A stretch of 12,386 nucleotides of DNA from JAGXQV01 sp041674485 (GTDB lineage: Bacteria > Pseudomonadota > Gammaproteobacteria > Burkholderiales > Sulfuricellaceae), in the NCBI GenBank assembly GCA_041674485.1, contig JBAYVP010000128.1:1-12386 (forward strand). The letters are read 5' to 3'. The notes beneath the pieces are model-generated. The model did no database searches, was not told where the DNA came from, and saw only the letters and a program-made list of their open reading frames with translations. Below, in pieces: positions 4,955 through 12,237 of this stretch; position 1 is the first letter of the stretch; each line of letters begins with the position of its first letter. The position numbers and the translations under genes were made by a program.

Positions 4955-6883
4955 ATGGCCCTCGTCAACAAGAAGTCCGCTACCGCTATCACTAGCAACA
5001 CGGCTGCACCGGCGGGAGGCAAGACCTCTGCCGCCGCCGCACATGAGGCGGAAGACCAGCGCAAGAAGGCACGCACTCTCGCCAAACAGCAGCAAGCGGC
5101 GGAGCGCATCGCCGCAGCCACCGGGCAATTGTCCTCCGGCATCAATGAAGCGGCTTCCGCCGCCGAGGAACTGAAACGCTCTTCCGACCAGATTGCCACG
5201 GGCGCCGAGGAAGCTTCCGGCGCTGCCCAGGAATCCCTGGCCGCATTCAAGCAAATCGAATCCTCCATCCTGCGCCAATTGCAAAACGCCGACCTCAGCC
5301 AAACCAAGGCGGAAGCCACGCAGATACTGGTGGCCAAGACCAACGCCGATGTCGCCACGATGGTCACCAATGTTTCCGTCGCCGCCCAACGGCAGAGCGC
5401 TTCAGTCGTCATGGTGGCCGAACTGGAGAAGCAGGCGGCCAACATCGGCGATATCGTCAAGGCAGTGGCGCGCATCGCCGACCAAACCAATCTGCTGGCG
5501 CTGAACGCCGCCATCGAAGCAGCCCGTGCCGGCAAGCATGGCAAGGGTTTCGCCGTGGTCGCCGATGAAGTCAGGACGCTGGCCGAGACATCGGAGAAAA
5601 GCGCCAAGCAAATTCAAGAGTTGGTCGGCCAGATTCAGCAAGAAGTGAAGGCGATCACCGAGGGCATCAGCACTTCGGCCAAGGCGGTCGAGGGCGAGGT
5701 GGAAAACGGCAAGACCATTACCGCACAACTGGAGCAGATACGCATCGATGTTGTGGAAATCGTCAAGGGCGTGCGCGAAATAGCCACCGGCGCCCAACAA
5801 TCCAAAACGGCTGCGCAGCAGGCATTGAAAGGCTCGGAAGATATTGCCGCAGCCGCCGAAGAACAATCCGCCGCCGCCGAGGAATCGGCCAAGACCGTGG
5901 AAGAGCAGTCGCAAGCGCTGGCTGAGTGCGAACAGGCCGCGCAAAGCCTGACCGAGCTGGCGGAGGACCTGAAGACCTCCACGGATGTCGCCAAGAGCGC
6001 CGAGGAAGTTGCATCCGCCGCCGAGGAACTGTCTTCTGCGGTAGCGGAGATCAACCGTTCGGGCGCCCAGATCATGGCGGCCATCGAACAGATACGCAAG
6101 GGCGCCGAGGTGCAGTCTGCGGGAACAGCGGAAGCCTCAGCCGCGATCACCCAGATCGAAAAGGGGCTGGAACTGGCTCAGGGGCGCGCCACCGCCGGCG
6201 CCGAGAAGGTGGGCGCGATCAAGAGCCTGCTGGGAGTGAACAAGACCTCCATCGATGCCTTGATTACCGGCGTTTCCTCTTCGGCGGTTTCTTCCAAGTC
6301 CAGCATCAAGCAGATCAAAGACCTTGAACTGGTGTCGCGGCGCATCGACAAGATCGTCGATGCGATTACCACCGTTTCCATCCAGACCAATATGCTGGCA
6401 GTCAACGGCTCCATTGAAGCGGCGCGCGCCGGCGAGTTCGGCAAGGGCTTCGTCGTGGTGGCGACCGACATCCGTAATCTGGCGCACGATTCCGCTGAAA
6501 ATGCCGACCGTATCAAGGACCTGGTGAAGGCGGTGCAGGATCAGATCGGCGTGGTCGGGCGCGACCTGGAGGAAATCGTGGCTACCGCGCTGGGCGAGGT
6601 GGAAAAAGCCAAGATGAGCACTAGCAACCTGGTGACCATCGAAACGGATATCTCGGTGGTGGAAAAAGGCACTCAAGAGATTTTGGCAGCCTCCAACGAA
6701 ATCGCCGCCGCCACCGCCCAGGTAAAGAAGGGGGTGGAGCAGATTGCCGCCGCAGCCCAAGAAGCGGACAAAGCCTCGACCGAAGCCGCTTCAGCCGCCA
6801 AACAGCAGTCTCAAGGCGCCGAGGAGCTGGCCGCAGCCATCAAGGAAATCGCCTCTCTCGCCGACGAATTGCAGAGCGCGTAG
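4955..6883 (+). CDS. Soluble chemoreceptor with two tandem MCP signalling domains
   Basis: This 642-residue, alanine-, glutamate- and lysine-rich coiled-coil protein has no membrane segment and no recognisable ligand domain. Two receptor hairpin tips are visible. Tip 1 is at about 174-212 (QTNLLALNAAIEAARAG, then GFAVVADEVRTLAE). Tip 2 is at about 474-512 (QTNMLAVNGSIEAARAG, then GFVVVATDIRNLAHDS). Each is flanked by heptad helices with EE/Q-rich stretches that could be methylated. Tip 1 matches the consensus closely and tip 2 is more divergent. Receptors normally have one tip that binds CheW and CheA, so this is a duplicated signalling module. Neighbouring cheW, cheB and cheR should act on it. 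ATG 4955 has AAGGAG 7 bases upstream. The TAG stop falls in the terminal GTAGGAGC of a hairpin repeat at 6880, so the original C-terminus may have been longer. Confidence 0.92.
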   Translation: MALVNKKSATAITSNTAAPAGGKTSAAAAHEAEDQRKKARTLAKQQQAAERIAAATGQLSSGINEAASAAEELKRSSDQIATGAEEASGAAQESLAAFKQIESSILRQLQNADLSQTKAEATQILVAKTNADVATMVTNVSVAAQRQSASVVMVAELEKQAANIGDIVKAVARIADQTNLLALNAAIEAARAGKHGKGFAVVADEVRTLAETSEKSAKQIQELVGQIQQEVKAITEGISTSAKAVEGEVENGKTITAQLEQIRIDVVEIVKGVREIATGAQQSKTAAQQALKGSEDIAAAAEEQSAAAEESAKTVEEQSQALAECEQAAQSLTELAEDLKTSTDVAKSAEEVASAAEELSSAVAEINRSGAQIMAAIEQIRKGAEVQSAGTAEASAAITQIEKGLELAQGRATAGAEKVGAIKSLLGVNKTSIDALITGVSSSAVSSKSSIKQIKDLELVSRRIDKIVDAITTVSIQTNMLAVNGSIEAARAGEFGKGFVVVATDIRNLAHDSAENADRIKDLVKAVQDQIGVVGRDLEEIVATALGEVEKAKMSTSNLVTIETDISVVEKGTQEILAASNEIAAATAQVKKGVEQIAAAAQEADKASTEAASAAKQQSQGAEELAAAIKEIASLADELQSA

Positions 6884-6969
6884 GAGCGGGCCTTGCCCGC
6901 GATGCGGTGTTGCTAATTGTGACCCTGTCTCGGTTGGCGACACCGCTCGCCTGCAAGGCAGGCTCCTAC
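6880..6969. repeat. REP-like hairpin overlapping the receptor stop codon
   Basis: The left end GTAGGAGCGGGCCTTGCCCG and the right end CTTGCAGGCGAG in complement form pair over roughly 30 bases with mostly paired mismatches. The ends read GTAGGAGC and GCTCCTAC. The TAG of the receptor gene is bases 2-4 of the element. Confidence 0.85.
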
Positions 6970-7019
6970 AAATGCCATGGTACGTTAACTTAATGGCTAT
7001 GACGCGGAGACCTTGAAAT

Positions 7020-7044
7020 GCTGGGGTTCGCACCTCACCCCAGC
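7020..7044. repeat. Short hairpin before cheW
   Basis: GCTGGGGT (7020-7027) pairs with ACCCCAGC (7037-7044) around a 9-base loop, followed by CTAC. It lies 23 bp upstream of the cheW start and looks like another small palindromic repeat. It might reduce read-through or affect translation of cheW. Confidence 0.55.
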
Positions 7045-7067
7045 CTACGACACTAAGCAGGAGAAAC

Positions 7068-8654
7068 ATGATGACGCAAGAAAACCAGGAACAACCGGAG
7101 GACATGTCTCGCGTCGAGACGGTTGAGCAGCGCAATGAAGAAAATAACATCGATGAACAGGTTTCCGACATCCGCCAATTTGTGATCTTTATCGCCGGGG
7201 AAGAGGTTTTCGCGGTGGATATGGCGCCGGTGCAGGAGATTATCCGGGTGCCGGAGGTGGTGCGGGTGCCGCTGGCGCCGCCTACCCTCAATGGCTTGGC
7301 CAATCTGCGCGGCAAGGTGCTGCCCATCATCAGCCTGCGCCGGGTTTTCGGCTTCGCCGAGCGGGCGCACGACGACGCCTCCCGCGCTCTGGTAATCGAC
7401 ACCGGGCAGCCGCTGGGATTCGTGGTGGATAAGGTGGCCAGCGTGGTCGGGGTCGAGCCGGGAAAAATCGAAGGCGTGGGTTCCATCCAGGGCACGGTGA
7501 ATACCGAATTGCTCTCCGGGATCATCAAGGACGTGAGCGGCCACGCGATGATTATGGTGCTCGATTTCGCCAAGCTGATTGCCCTGGAATTTGCCGAAAT
7601 CGCCGCCGTCGCCAAGAGCGCCGCCCTGGCAGGCGGGATATACGCCGGCGCCGAGATCGGGGAAGAAGCGGCCAGCGACGAACTGCAACTGGTGAGCTTC
7701 GATGTCGCCGGGCAGGAATACGCCATCACCATCGAAGATGTGCAGGAAATCGTCCAGGTGCCGGAAAACATAGTTCATGTGCCGCATTCGGAGTCCTACG
7801 TGCTCGGCGTGATGACGCTGCGCAACCGCTTGCTGCCCCTGGTCAGCCTGCGCCGCATGTTCGCCCTGCCGCCGCAGGAAGCCGACGAGCACAGCCGCAT
7901 CGTCGTGGTCTCTCTGGGCGCGGCATCGGTGGGCATTGTCATGGATAGCGTTAACGAAGTGCTGCGCGTCGCCAAGGCGGATGTAGACGCCATGCCCGGC
8001 CTGCTCGCCCGCGATGGCGAGCTTAACGATATTTCCGAAATCTGTCGGCTGGACGGCGGCAAACGCCTGGTGTCGATTATTTCCGCCGGAAATTTGTTCA
8101 GCCACTCCGCCATCAAGGAGGCATTGACCACCGTGAAAAGCCTGCATGACGATAAGGAACGTGAAGCGATTGCCGCCGATGACGAGGCGAACGACGACGA
8201 CGAACAAGTCGTGGTCTTCCGCCTCGACAAGGAAGAATTCGGCGTACCGATTGAAAGCGTTCAGGAGATCGTGCGCGTGCCGGAAGCGCTGACGCATGTG
8301 CCCAAAGCGCCCCCCTTCGTCGAAGGCGTCATCAACCTGCGCGGGGCGGTGTTGCCGGTGATCGATCTGCGCCGACGCCTGGGTTTGCCCGCCGTTGAGC
8401 GCTCGGACCGCCAGCGCGTGATGGTGTTCCTGATCGAAGGAATGCGCACCGGCTTCATCGTCGATTCGGTCGCCGAAGTGCTGAAAATACACAAATCCGC
8501 CATCGAACCCGCGCCGCGCTTGTCCAGCGAACAGGGAAAACTCCTGGCACGCATGGCCAATCTGGAAAAGCAAAAACGCATGGTGCAACTAATCGCTCCC
8601 GCGCACTTGGTGGAAGACCACGAACGCGCCGATCTGGCGCAGATGGCGGCGTAA
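7068..8654 (+). CDS. cheW: Triple-domain CheW coupling protein
   Basis: This 528-residue protein carries three complete CheW domains in a row, where normal CheW has one and about 150-170 residues. Domain 1 is about 37-175 (QFVIFIAGEE, then ANLRGKVLPIISLRR). Domain 2 is about 206-350 (LQLVSFDVAGQEYAI, then MTLRNRLLPLVSLRR). Domain 3 is about 380-520 (QVVVFRLDKEEFGV, then INLRGAVLPVIDLRR). Each keeps the VxEI(V/I)xVPE motif and the RG/RN-x-LPxxxLRR receptor-contact region. Domain 2 has LRNR where the others have LRG. The protein would link receptors to a CheA kinase, possibly bridging several complexes and matching the doubled tips of the upstream receptor. AGGAG lies 7 bases before ATG 7068; ATG 7071 is an alternative. 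Confidence 0.95.
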   Translation: MMTQENQEQPEDMSRVETVEQRNEENNIDEQVSDIRQFVIFIAGEEVFAVDMAPVQEIIRVPEVVRVPLAPPTLNGLANLRGKVLPIISLRRVFGFAERAHDDASRALVIDTGQPLGFVVDKVASVVGVEPGKIEGVGSIQGTVNTELLSGIIKDVSGHAMIMVLDFAKLIALEFAEIAAVAKSAALAGGIYAGAEIGEEAASDELQLVSFDVAGQEYAITIEDVQEIVQVPENIVHVPHSESYVLGVMTLRNRLLPLVSLRRMFALPPQEADEHSRIVVVSLGAASVGIVMDSVNEVLRVAKADVDAMPGLLARDGELNDISEICRLDGGKRLVSIISAGNLFSHSAIKEALTTVKSLHDDKEREAIAADDEANDDDEQVVVFRLDKEEFGVPIESVQEIVRVPEALTHVPKAPPFVEGVINLRGAVLPVIDLRRRLGLPAVERSDRQRVMVFLIEGMRTGFIVDSVAEVLKIHKSAIEPAPRLSSEQGKLLARMANLEKQKRMVQLIAPAHLVEDHERADLAQMAA

Positions 8655-8681
8655 GCTTTTGCTCCGGTGGTTATGAGGGAC

Positions 8682-8771
8682 GTAGGATGTGGCTTCCGAC
8701 AGGAAGCGCATCGCTCGCGAATCCTGGTGGCAATACGCGACAGATGCGCCTCGTTCCTCGGCACATCCTAC
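8682..8771. repeat. Hairpin repeat d, GTAGGATGTG ends
   Basis: The ends GTAGGATGTG and CACATCCTAC are perfect reverse complements. The inner arms pair imperfectly over about 40 bases (for example GGAAGCGCATC against GATGCGCCTCG). It shares the GTAGGRTG terminus with the hairpins at 2452, 2627 and 2831, and is the most diverged of them. Confidence 0.8.
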
Positions 8772-8817
8772 GAGCTCCCCGGCTACGCGATAGATGACGC
8801 TGGAGCGCCCCCGGCGG

Positions 8818-8843
8818 CGTTCCCACGCTGGAGCGTGGGAACG
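8818..8843. repeat. Short perfect palindrome CGTTCCCACGCT
   Basis: CGTTCCCACGCT (8818-8829) pairs with AGCGTGGGAACG (8832-8843) around a two-base loop. Half-site remnants CGTTCCCAC occur at about 2252 and 12247. Confidence 0.85.
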
Positions 8844-8940
8844 ATCAAGGGGGGTGGGGTGAGGGACGCGGCACAACGATAACGCTTGCCAACGATCAAA
8901 AATGCCGGCTTGCGAAATTAAGGTTAAAGAGGGCTGCCCC

Positions 8941-10020
8941 ATGACCAAACCGATCAAATTGCTTATCGTCGATGATTCGGCGTTGATGCGCAGGCAATTG
9001 GCTTCCCTTTTCGAGGCAGAGGGCGATTTCGAGATTCGTCAGGCGCGCAACGGCAAGGAGGCGGTGGACGAAAACCGCGAGTTTCAGCCTGACGTGGTGT
9101 CGCTGGACATCAATATGCCGGAAATGGACGGCATCACTGCGCTCTCGCTCATGATGGCGGATCGTCCGGTGCCGGTGGTGATGGTTTCATCGCTCACCGA
9201 GAAGGGGGCGCTGGCCACCTTCGAGGCGCTGAATCTGGGCGCGGTGGATTACATCGCCAAACCCGGCGGCACCATTTCGCTGTCCATCGGCGAGATCAAA
9301 AACGAGCTGGTTAACAAGATACGCATAGCCGCCGGCGCCCGAATCAAAAAAAAGGGGTCGAGTGTGCGCGGTCTGGCGCAGCGCTTGCGGGAAGAGCGGG
9401 AAAAGCCCGTGCCGCGCCCGATTGCGATGCGGCGCGGCGTGGTCGGCGAGGGGCTGGTCATCATCGGCGTATCCACCGGCGGGCCGCGCACGTTGGAAGA
9501 TATTCTGCCGCTGCTGCCGGTTGATTTCCCCTGGCCGATCATGGTGGCGCAGCACATGCCGGCTTCCTTCACCCGCCCCTTCGCCGATCGCTTGAACGAC
9601 ATCTGCGCGCTCTCGGTGGTGGAAGCCGACCGCCCCATGCCACTCGAAGTCGGCACGATCTACATCGGCAAAGGCGGAGCGGATATGGTGCTGGTGCAGC
9701 GCGCAGGAAAGTTGACAGTCATCGCCAAGCCGGAAAGCCGCGATTTTCTCTGGCACCCCTCGGTGGAATTGATGGGGCGCTCCGCCCTCGAACACTGCGA
9801 CCCGTCACGGGTGGTGGGCGTGATGCTTACCGGCATGGGTTACGACGGCGCCGATGCTTTCACCGAAATCAAAAAACGCGGCGGTCGCACCATCGCCGAA
9901 TCGGAAGCGTCAGCCGTGGTTTTCGGTATGCCGGCGGAACTGATTGAGCGCGGCGGCGCCAGCATAGTGCTGCCTTCGGAAAAAATTGCAGCCCAAATCA
10001 ATGTCTGGGCGGGACGGTAA
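8941..10020 (+). CDS. cheB: Chemotaxis response regulator / protein-glutamate methylesterase CheB
   Basis: This 359-residue protein has a receiver domain (about 1-125), a linker, and a methylesterase domain (about 165-355), the normal CheB length. The receiver shows LLIVDDSALMRR, phospho-acceptor D56 in SLDINMPEMDG, and a lysine in AKPGG. The catalytic triad is visible: S178 in IGVSTGGP, H205 in AQHMP, and D302 in LTGMGYDGAD. It removes methyl groups from (or deamidates) receptor glutamates when phosphorylated by CheA, opposing CheR two genes downstream. ATG 8941 is chosen because AGAGG precedes it and MTKPIKLLIVDDS is a normal receiver start; ATG 8902 lacks a binding site. The C-terminal sequence VVFGMPAELIERGGA is canonical. 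Nothing suggests loss of function. Confidence 0.96.
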   Translation: MTKPIKLLIVDDSALMRRQLASLFEAEGDFEIRQARNGKEAVDENREFQPDVVSLDINMPEMDGITALSLMMADRPVPVVMVSSLTEKGALATFEALNLGAVDYIAKPGGTISLSIGEIKNELVNKIRIAAGARIKKKGSSVRGLAQRLREEREKPVPRPIAMRRGVVGEGLVIIGVSTGGPRTLEDILPLLPVDFPWPIMVAQHMPASFTRPFADRLNDICALSVVEADRPMPLEVGTIYIGKGGADMVLVQRAGKLTVIAKPESRDFLWHPSVELMGRSALEHCDPSRVVGVMLTGMGYDGADAFTEIKKRGGRTIAESEASAVVFGMPAELIERGGASIVLPSEKIAAQINVWAGR

Positions 10021-10094
10021 TGGGGGATGGGTAATGGGTAATGGGGAATGTAAAGCCCCTTCTCATCACCCATCACCCATCACCCATCACCCAT
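10019..10094. repeat. Inverted arrays of a 7-bp repeat between cheB and the HEAT gene
   Basis: Copies of ATGGGTAA-like units on the left (10019-10050) face four exact tandem CACCCAT units on the right (10067-10094). They form a simple-sequence hairpin of about 30-base arms. It overlaps the cheB stop and ends 30 bp before the HEAT gene. Copy number of the heptamers could vary by slippage without changing any reading frame. Confidence 0.8.
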
Positions 10095-10124
10095 TACGCA
10101 TCACTTTCGGCTTAGGAAAACATC

Positions 10125-10748
10125 ATGGCACTGATTAAAACGCACACAGCCCAACCGGTTGCCGAAGACGAGCGCAAGCAGTTGCGGGATTGCGCCGGCT
10201 TGGCCGCGGAGCTGGAGAATGCCAACCCCACGGCGCGACGCTGGGCGGCGCGCGATCTGACGGATTGTCCCGCAGCGTCCGCCGCACTGGTGAATCGGCT
10301 ACAGCGCGAGGAAGACGTTTCGGTGCGGGAAGTGATACTCAGCACCTTGACTTCATTGGGCGATGAAGTGGCCGTGGCGGGGCTTGTGGGCTGCCTCAGA
10401 AGCGAGGGCGCGGCGCTACGCAACGAGGCGATAGAAGCGATGAAACAGCTACCCGACGAAGTGGCGCCCATCATGCGCGGGCTGCTTGCCGACGCCAACC
10501 CGGATGTGCGCATTTTTGCCGTGAATATCCTCGAATCGCTACGCCACCCGAAGGTTGAATCCTGGTTGATTGCGGTCATTGACAATGACCCCCAGTTAAA
10601 CGTCTGCGCCACGGCGGTGGATTTGCTCGGCGAAGTCGGCTCCCTAGCCGCGCGGGAGCCGCTGCTGCGCCTCAAGGCGCGCTATGCCGACGAACCTTAT
10701 ATCCAATTCGCCAGCGATCTGGCTTTGGAACGCATCACCGAAGGCTGA
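10125..10748 (+). CDS. HEAT-repeat protein in the chemosensory operon
   Basis: This 207-residue, entirely helical protein is built of about five HEAT-type repeats. Visible repeat signatures include NPTARRWAARDLTDCPAA, DVSVREVILSTLTSLGDE, GAALRNEAIEAMKQLPDE, NPDVRIFAVNILESLRHP and DPQLNVCATAVDLLGEVG. It has no signal peptide, membrane segment or catalytic motif, so it is probably a cytoplasmic protein-binding scaffold. It sits between cheB and cheR, 7 bp before cheR, and is surely co-transcribed with it. HEAT/PBS-lyase-like repeat proteins occur in some other chemosensory clusters (the Che7 cluster of Myxococcus, from memory), where they act as accessory partners. Its partner here is unknown; CheR, CheB or the receptor are natural candidates. 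TAGGA lies about 8 bases before ATG 10125. Confidence 0.88.
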   Translation: MALIKTHTAQPVAEDERKQLRDCAGLAAELENANPTARRWAARDLTDCPAASAALVNRLQREEDVSVREVILSTLTSLGDEVAVAGLVGCLRSEGAALRNEAIEAMKQLPDEVAPIMRGLLADANPDVRIFAVNILESLRHPKVESWLIAVIDNDPQLNVCATAVDLLGEVGSLAAREPLLRLKARYADEPYIQFASDLALERITEG

Positions 10749-10755
10749 TAACGAA

Positions 10756-11595
10756 ATGGCCACGCCCACCATCAGCGAACAGGATTTCGAGAAATTCCGC
10801 GAGTTTTTTTATCGTAAGACGGGAATTCAGTTCGAGCCATCGAAGCGTTATTTCGTCGATAAACGACTGGTGGAACGTATCGAACTGACCGACAGCGACA
10901 ATTTTCGCACCTATTTCACCAAGCTGCGCTTCGAGGCGTCGGGCGAGGAATTGCAGTATCTGACCAATCTGATGACGGTCAACGAAACCTATTTTTTCCG
11001 CGAGGAATACCAATTCAAATGCCTGGTCAATTCCATGCTTCCCGACATCATCAGCCGCAAGAACGACAACAGCCCCATCCGTATTTGGGTGATCCCCTCT
11101 TCCTCGGGCGAAGAGCCTTATTCCATCGCCATCTATATGCTGGAATACTGGGCCGGCATCAATGACTGGGACATAGAAATCATTTCTTCCGACATCGACA
11201 CCAAAATCCTCACCCAGGCGCGCCAGGGGTTGTTTTCGCAGCGTTCCGTGCAAAATCTGCCGGAAGTGTTACTGCGCAAGTATTTCAAGCGCGACGCGGA
11301 GAATTACCAAATTTGCGACGACTTGCGTAGCGCAGTGGAATTCACCCGCGTCAATCTTTCCGAGCGCGCCGATACGCGCGCTTACCGCGATTTCGATGTC
11401 ATCTTCTGCCGCAATCTGCTGATCTATTTCGACGATGTCTCGCGCAAAACCGCAGCGGAGACCTTTTATGACGCGTTGAAGCCCAGCGGTTACGTTTGTC
11501 TTGGGCACTCCGAATCGATGAGTCGCTTTTCATCGCTTTACAAGGTGCGCAAGTTTCCCGAAGCCATCGTTTATCAAAAACCTCTGGAGGCATGA
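10756..11595 (+). CDS. cheR: Chemotaxis protein methyltransferase CheR
   Basis: This 279-residue protein transfers methyl groups from S-adenosylmethionine to receptor glutamates. The helical N-terminal domain (about 1-75) is followed by the methyltransferase domain. Visible motifs are NETYFFREEYQF, the SAM-binding SSSGEEPYSIAIYMLE, SSDIDTKILTQARQG, YRDFDVIFCRNLLIYFD and GYVCLGHSESM. The first motif reads PSSSGEEPY where ACSTGEEPY is commoner; the key GEEPYS is kept. Length is close to E. coli CheR. ATG 10756 is preferred to the upstream in-frame ATG 10684, which lies inside the HEAT gene and adds a non-homologous tail. The stop TGA (11593-11595) overlaps an ATG in the target duplication of the MITE that follows. 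Before insertion, that ATG was the cheY start. Confidence 0.96.
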   Translation: MATPTISEQDFEKFREFFYRKTGIQFEPSKRYFVDKRLVERIELTDSDNFRTYFTKLRFEASGEELQYLTNLMTVNETYFFREEYQFKCLVNSMLPDIISRKNDNSPIRIWVIPSSSGEEPYSIAIYMLEYWAGINDWDIEIISSDIDTKILTQARQGLFSQRSVQNLPEVLLRKYFKRDAENYQICDDLRSAVEFTRVNLSERADTRAYRDFDVIFCRNLLIYFDDVSRKTAAETFYDALKPSGYVCLGHSESMSRFSSLYKVRKFPEAIVYQKPLEA

Positions 11596-11648
11596 TCCTA
11601 AATTCCTCAGTTGACCGCTTGCCATCAAATGTAGGATTTTGGTTCTAA
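11592..11648 (+). other. 18-codon mini-ORF left at the original cheY start
   Basis: The original ribosome binding site GGAGG and ATG at the end of cheR still exist, but the reading frame now enters the MITE. It encodes MILNSSVDRLPSNVGFWF before TAA. It is probably a by-product of the insertion, not a functional gene, but it could capture ribosomes that end cheR translation. Confidence 0.5.
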
Positions 11649-11862
11649 ATAATTTTGTCATGAATTATATGTTTACCCATATGGCGAGAACGCTACGAGC
11701 TGGATTGCACGGTTTTCCGGGCGCATGGCGGCGTTGCAACTTCTCAGAATGGAACAACCATTCTTCGTCGTTGCGCCTCTTGTGCCCAAGCCGTCAGGCT
11801 GTCGGGTATGCCCTGCACCCGGAAAACCGCACACTCCAGCCCGTTCAACTGAGGAATTTAGG
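11597..11862. mobile_element. 266-bp MITE-like element, copy 2, between cheR and cheY
   Basis: The terminal repeats CCTAAATTCCTCAGTTGA (11597-11614) and TCAACTGAGGAATTTAGG (11845-11862) are perfect over 18 bp. ATGAT flanks it on both sides (11592-11596 and 11863-11867). It lies in the opposite orientation to copy 1, has the same length, and aligns without gaps at 221 of 266 positions. The most conserved part is the inner palindrome (CGGTTTTCCGGG arms); the AT-rich part diverges most. It separates cheR from cheY by 267 bp and carries no transposase. Confidence 0.93.
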
Positions 11863-12237
11863 ATGATGAAACGTATCCTGATTGTTGATGACGCCGCCAC
11901 GGTGCGCATGTATCACCGCAACCTGCTCGAAGCCGCCGGCTATACGGTGGAAGAGGCCGTCAACGGTATCGAAGCACTGGAAAAATCCCTGCAAGCGCCC
12001 TTCGACCTGTACGTGGTGGACATTAACATGCCCAAGCTGGATGGCTACGGTTTCCTGCGCGAACTCCGGGCGCAGGATATTGAGCAGGCGCCGGCCATCA
12101 TGATCTCCACCGAGGCGGAAAGCAGCGATCACCAGTTGGCCTATGCCGCCGGCGCCAATGCCTACTTGATCAAACCGGTGAAGCCGGAGCAACTGCTGAT
12201 ACACGTCAGGCTGCTTATCGGGGAGGGGCGGACATGA
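11863..12237 (+). CDS. cheY: CheY-like single-domain response regulator
   Basis: This 124-residue receiver has no output domain, so it probably acts by binding a motor or other partner. It has D9/D10, phospho-acceptor D53 in YVVDINMPKLDG, S82-T83 in MISTEAE and K104 in YLIKPVKP, so all catalytic positions are present. Its phospho-donor would be a CheA not found in the window. Start: ATG 11863 lies in the right-hand target duplication of the MITE (ATG 11866 follows directly). The ribosome binding site is now GAGGA plus TTAGG, both contributed by the terminal repeat of the element. The stop overlaps the next open frame by ATGA. Whether this receiver drives flagellar switching or another output cannot be told. 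Confidence 0.93.
   Translation: MMKRILIVDDAATVRMYHRNLLEAAGYTVEEAVNGIEALEKSLQAPFDLYVVDINMPKLDGYGFLRELRAQDIEQAPAIMISTEAESSDHQLAYAAGANAYLIKPVKPEQLLIHVRLLIGEGRT

Larger units (their letters stand above)
8655..8940. other. Gene-free spacer between cheW and cheB with two hairpin repeats
   Basis: These 286 bp hold the hairpins at 8682-8771 and 8818-8843 and no credible gene. No promoter is evident, so cheB is probably read from upstream through these structures. Confidence 0.6.

Noticed and set aside
4801..4995. 64-codon frame upstream of the receptor
   Set aside because: It overlaps the receptor start by 41 bp out of frame, has no binding site and no recognisable content.
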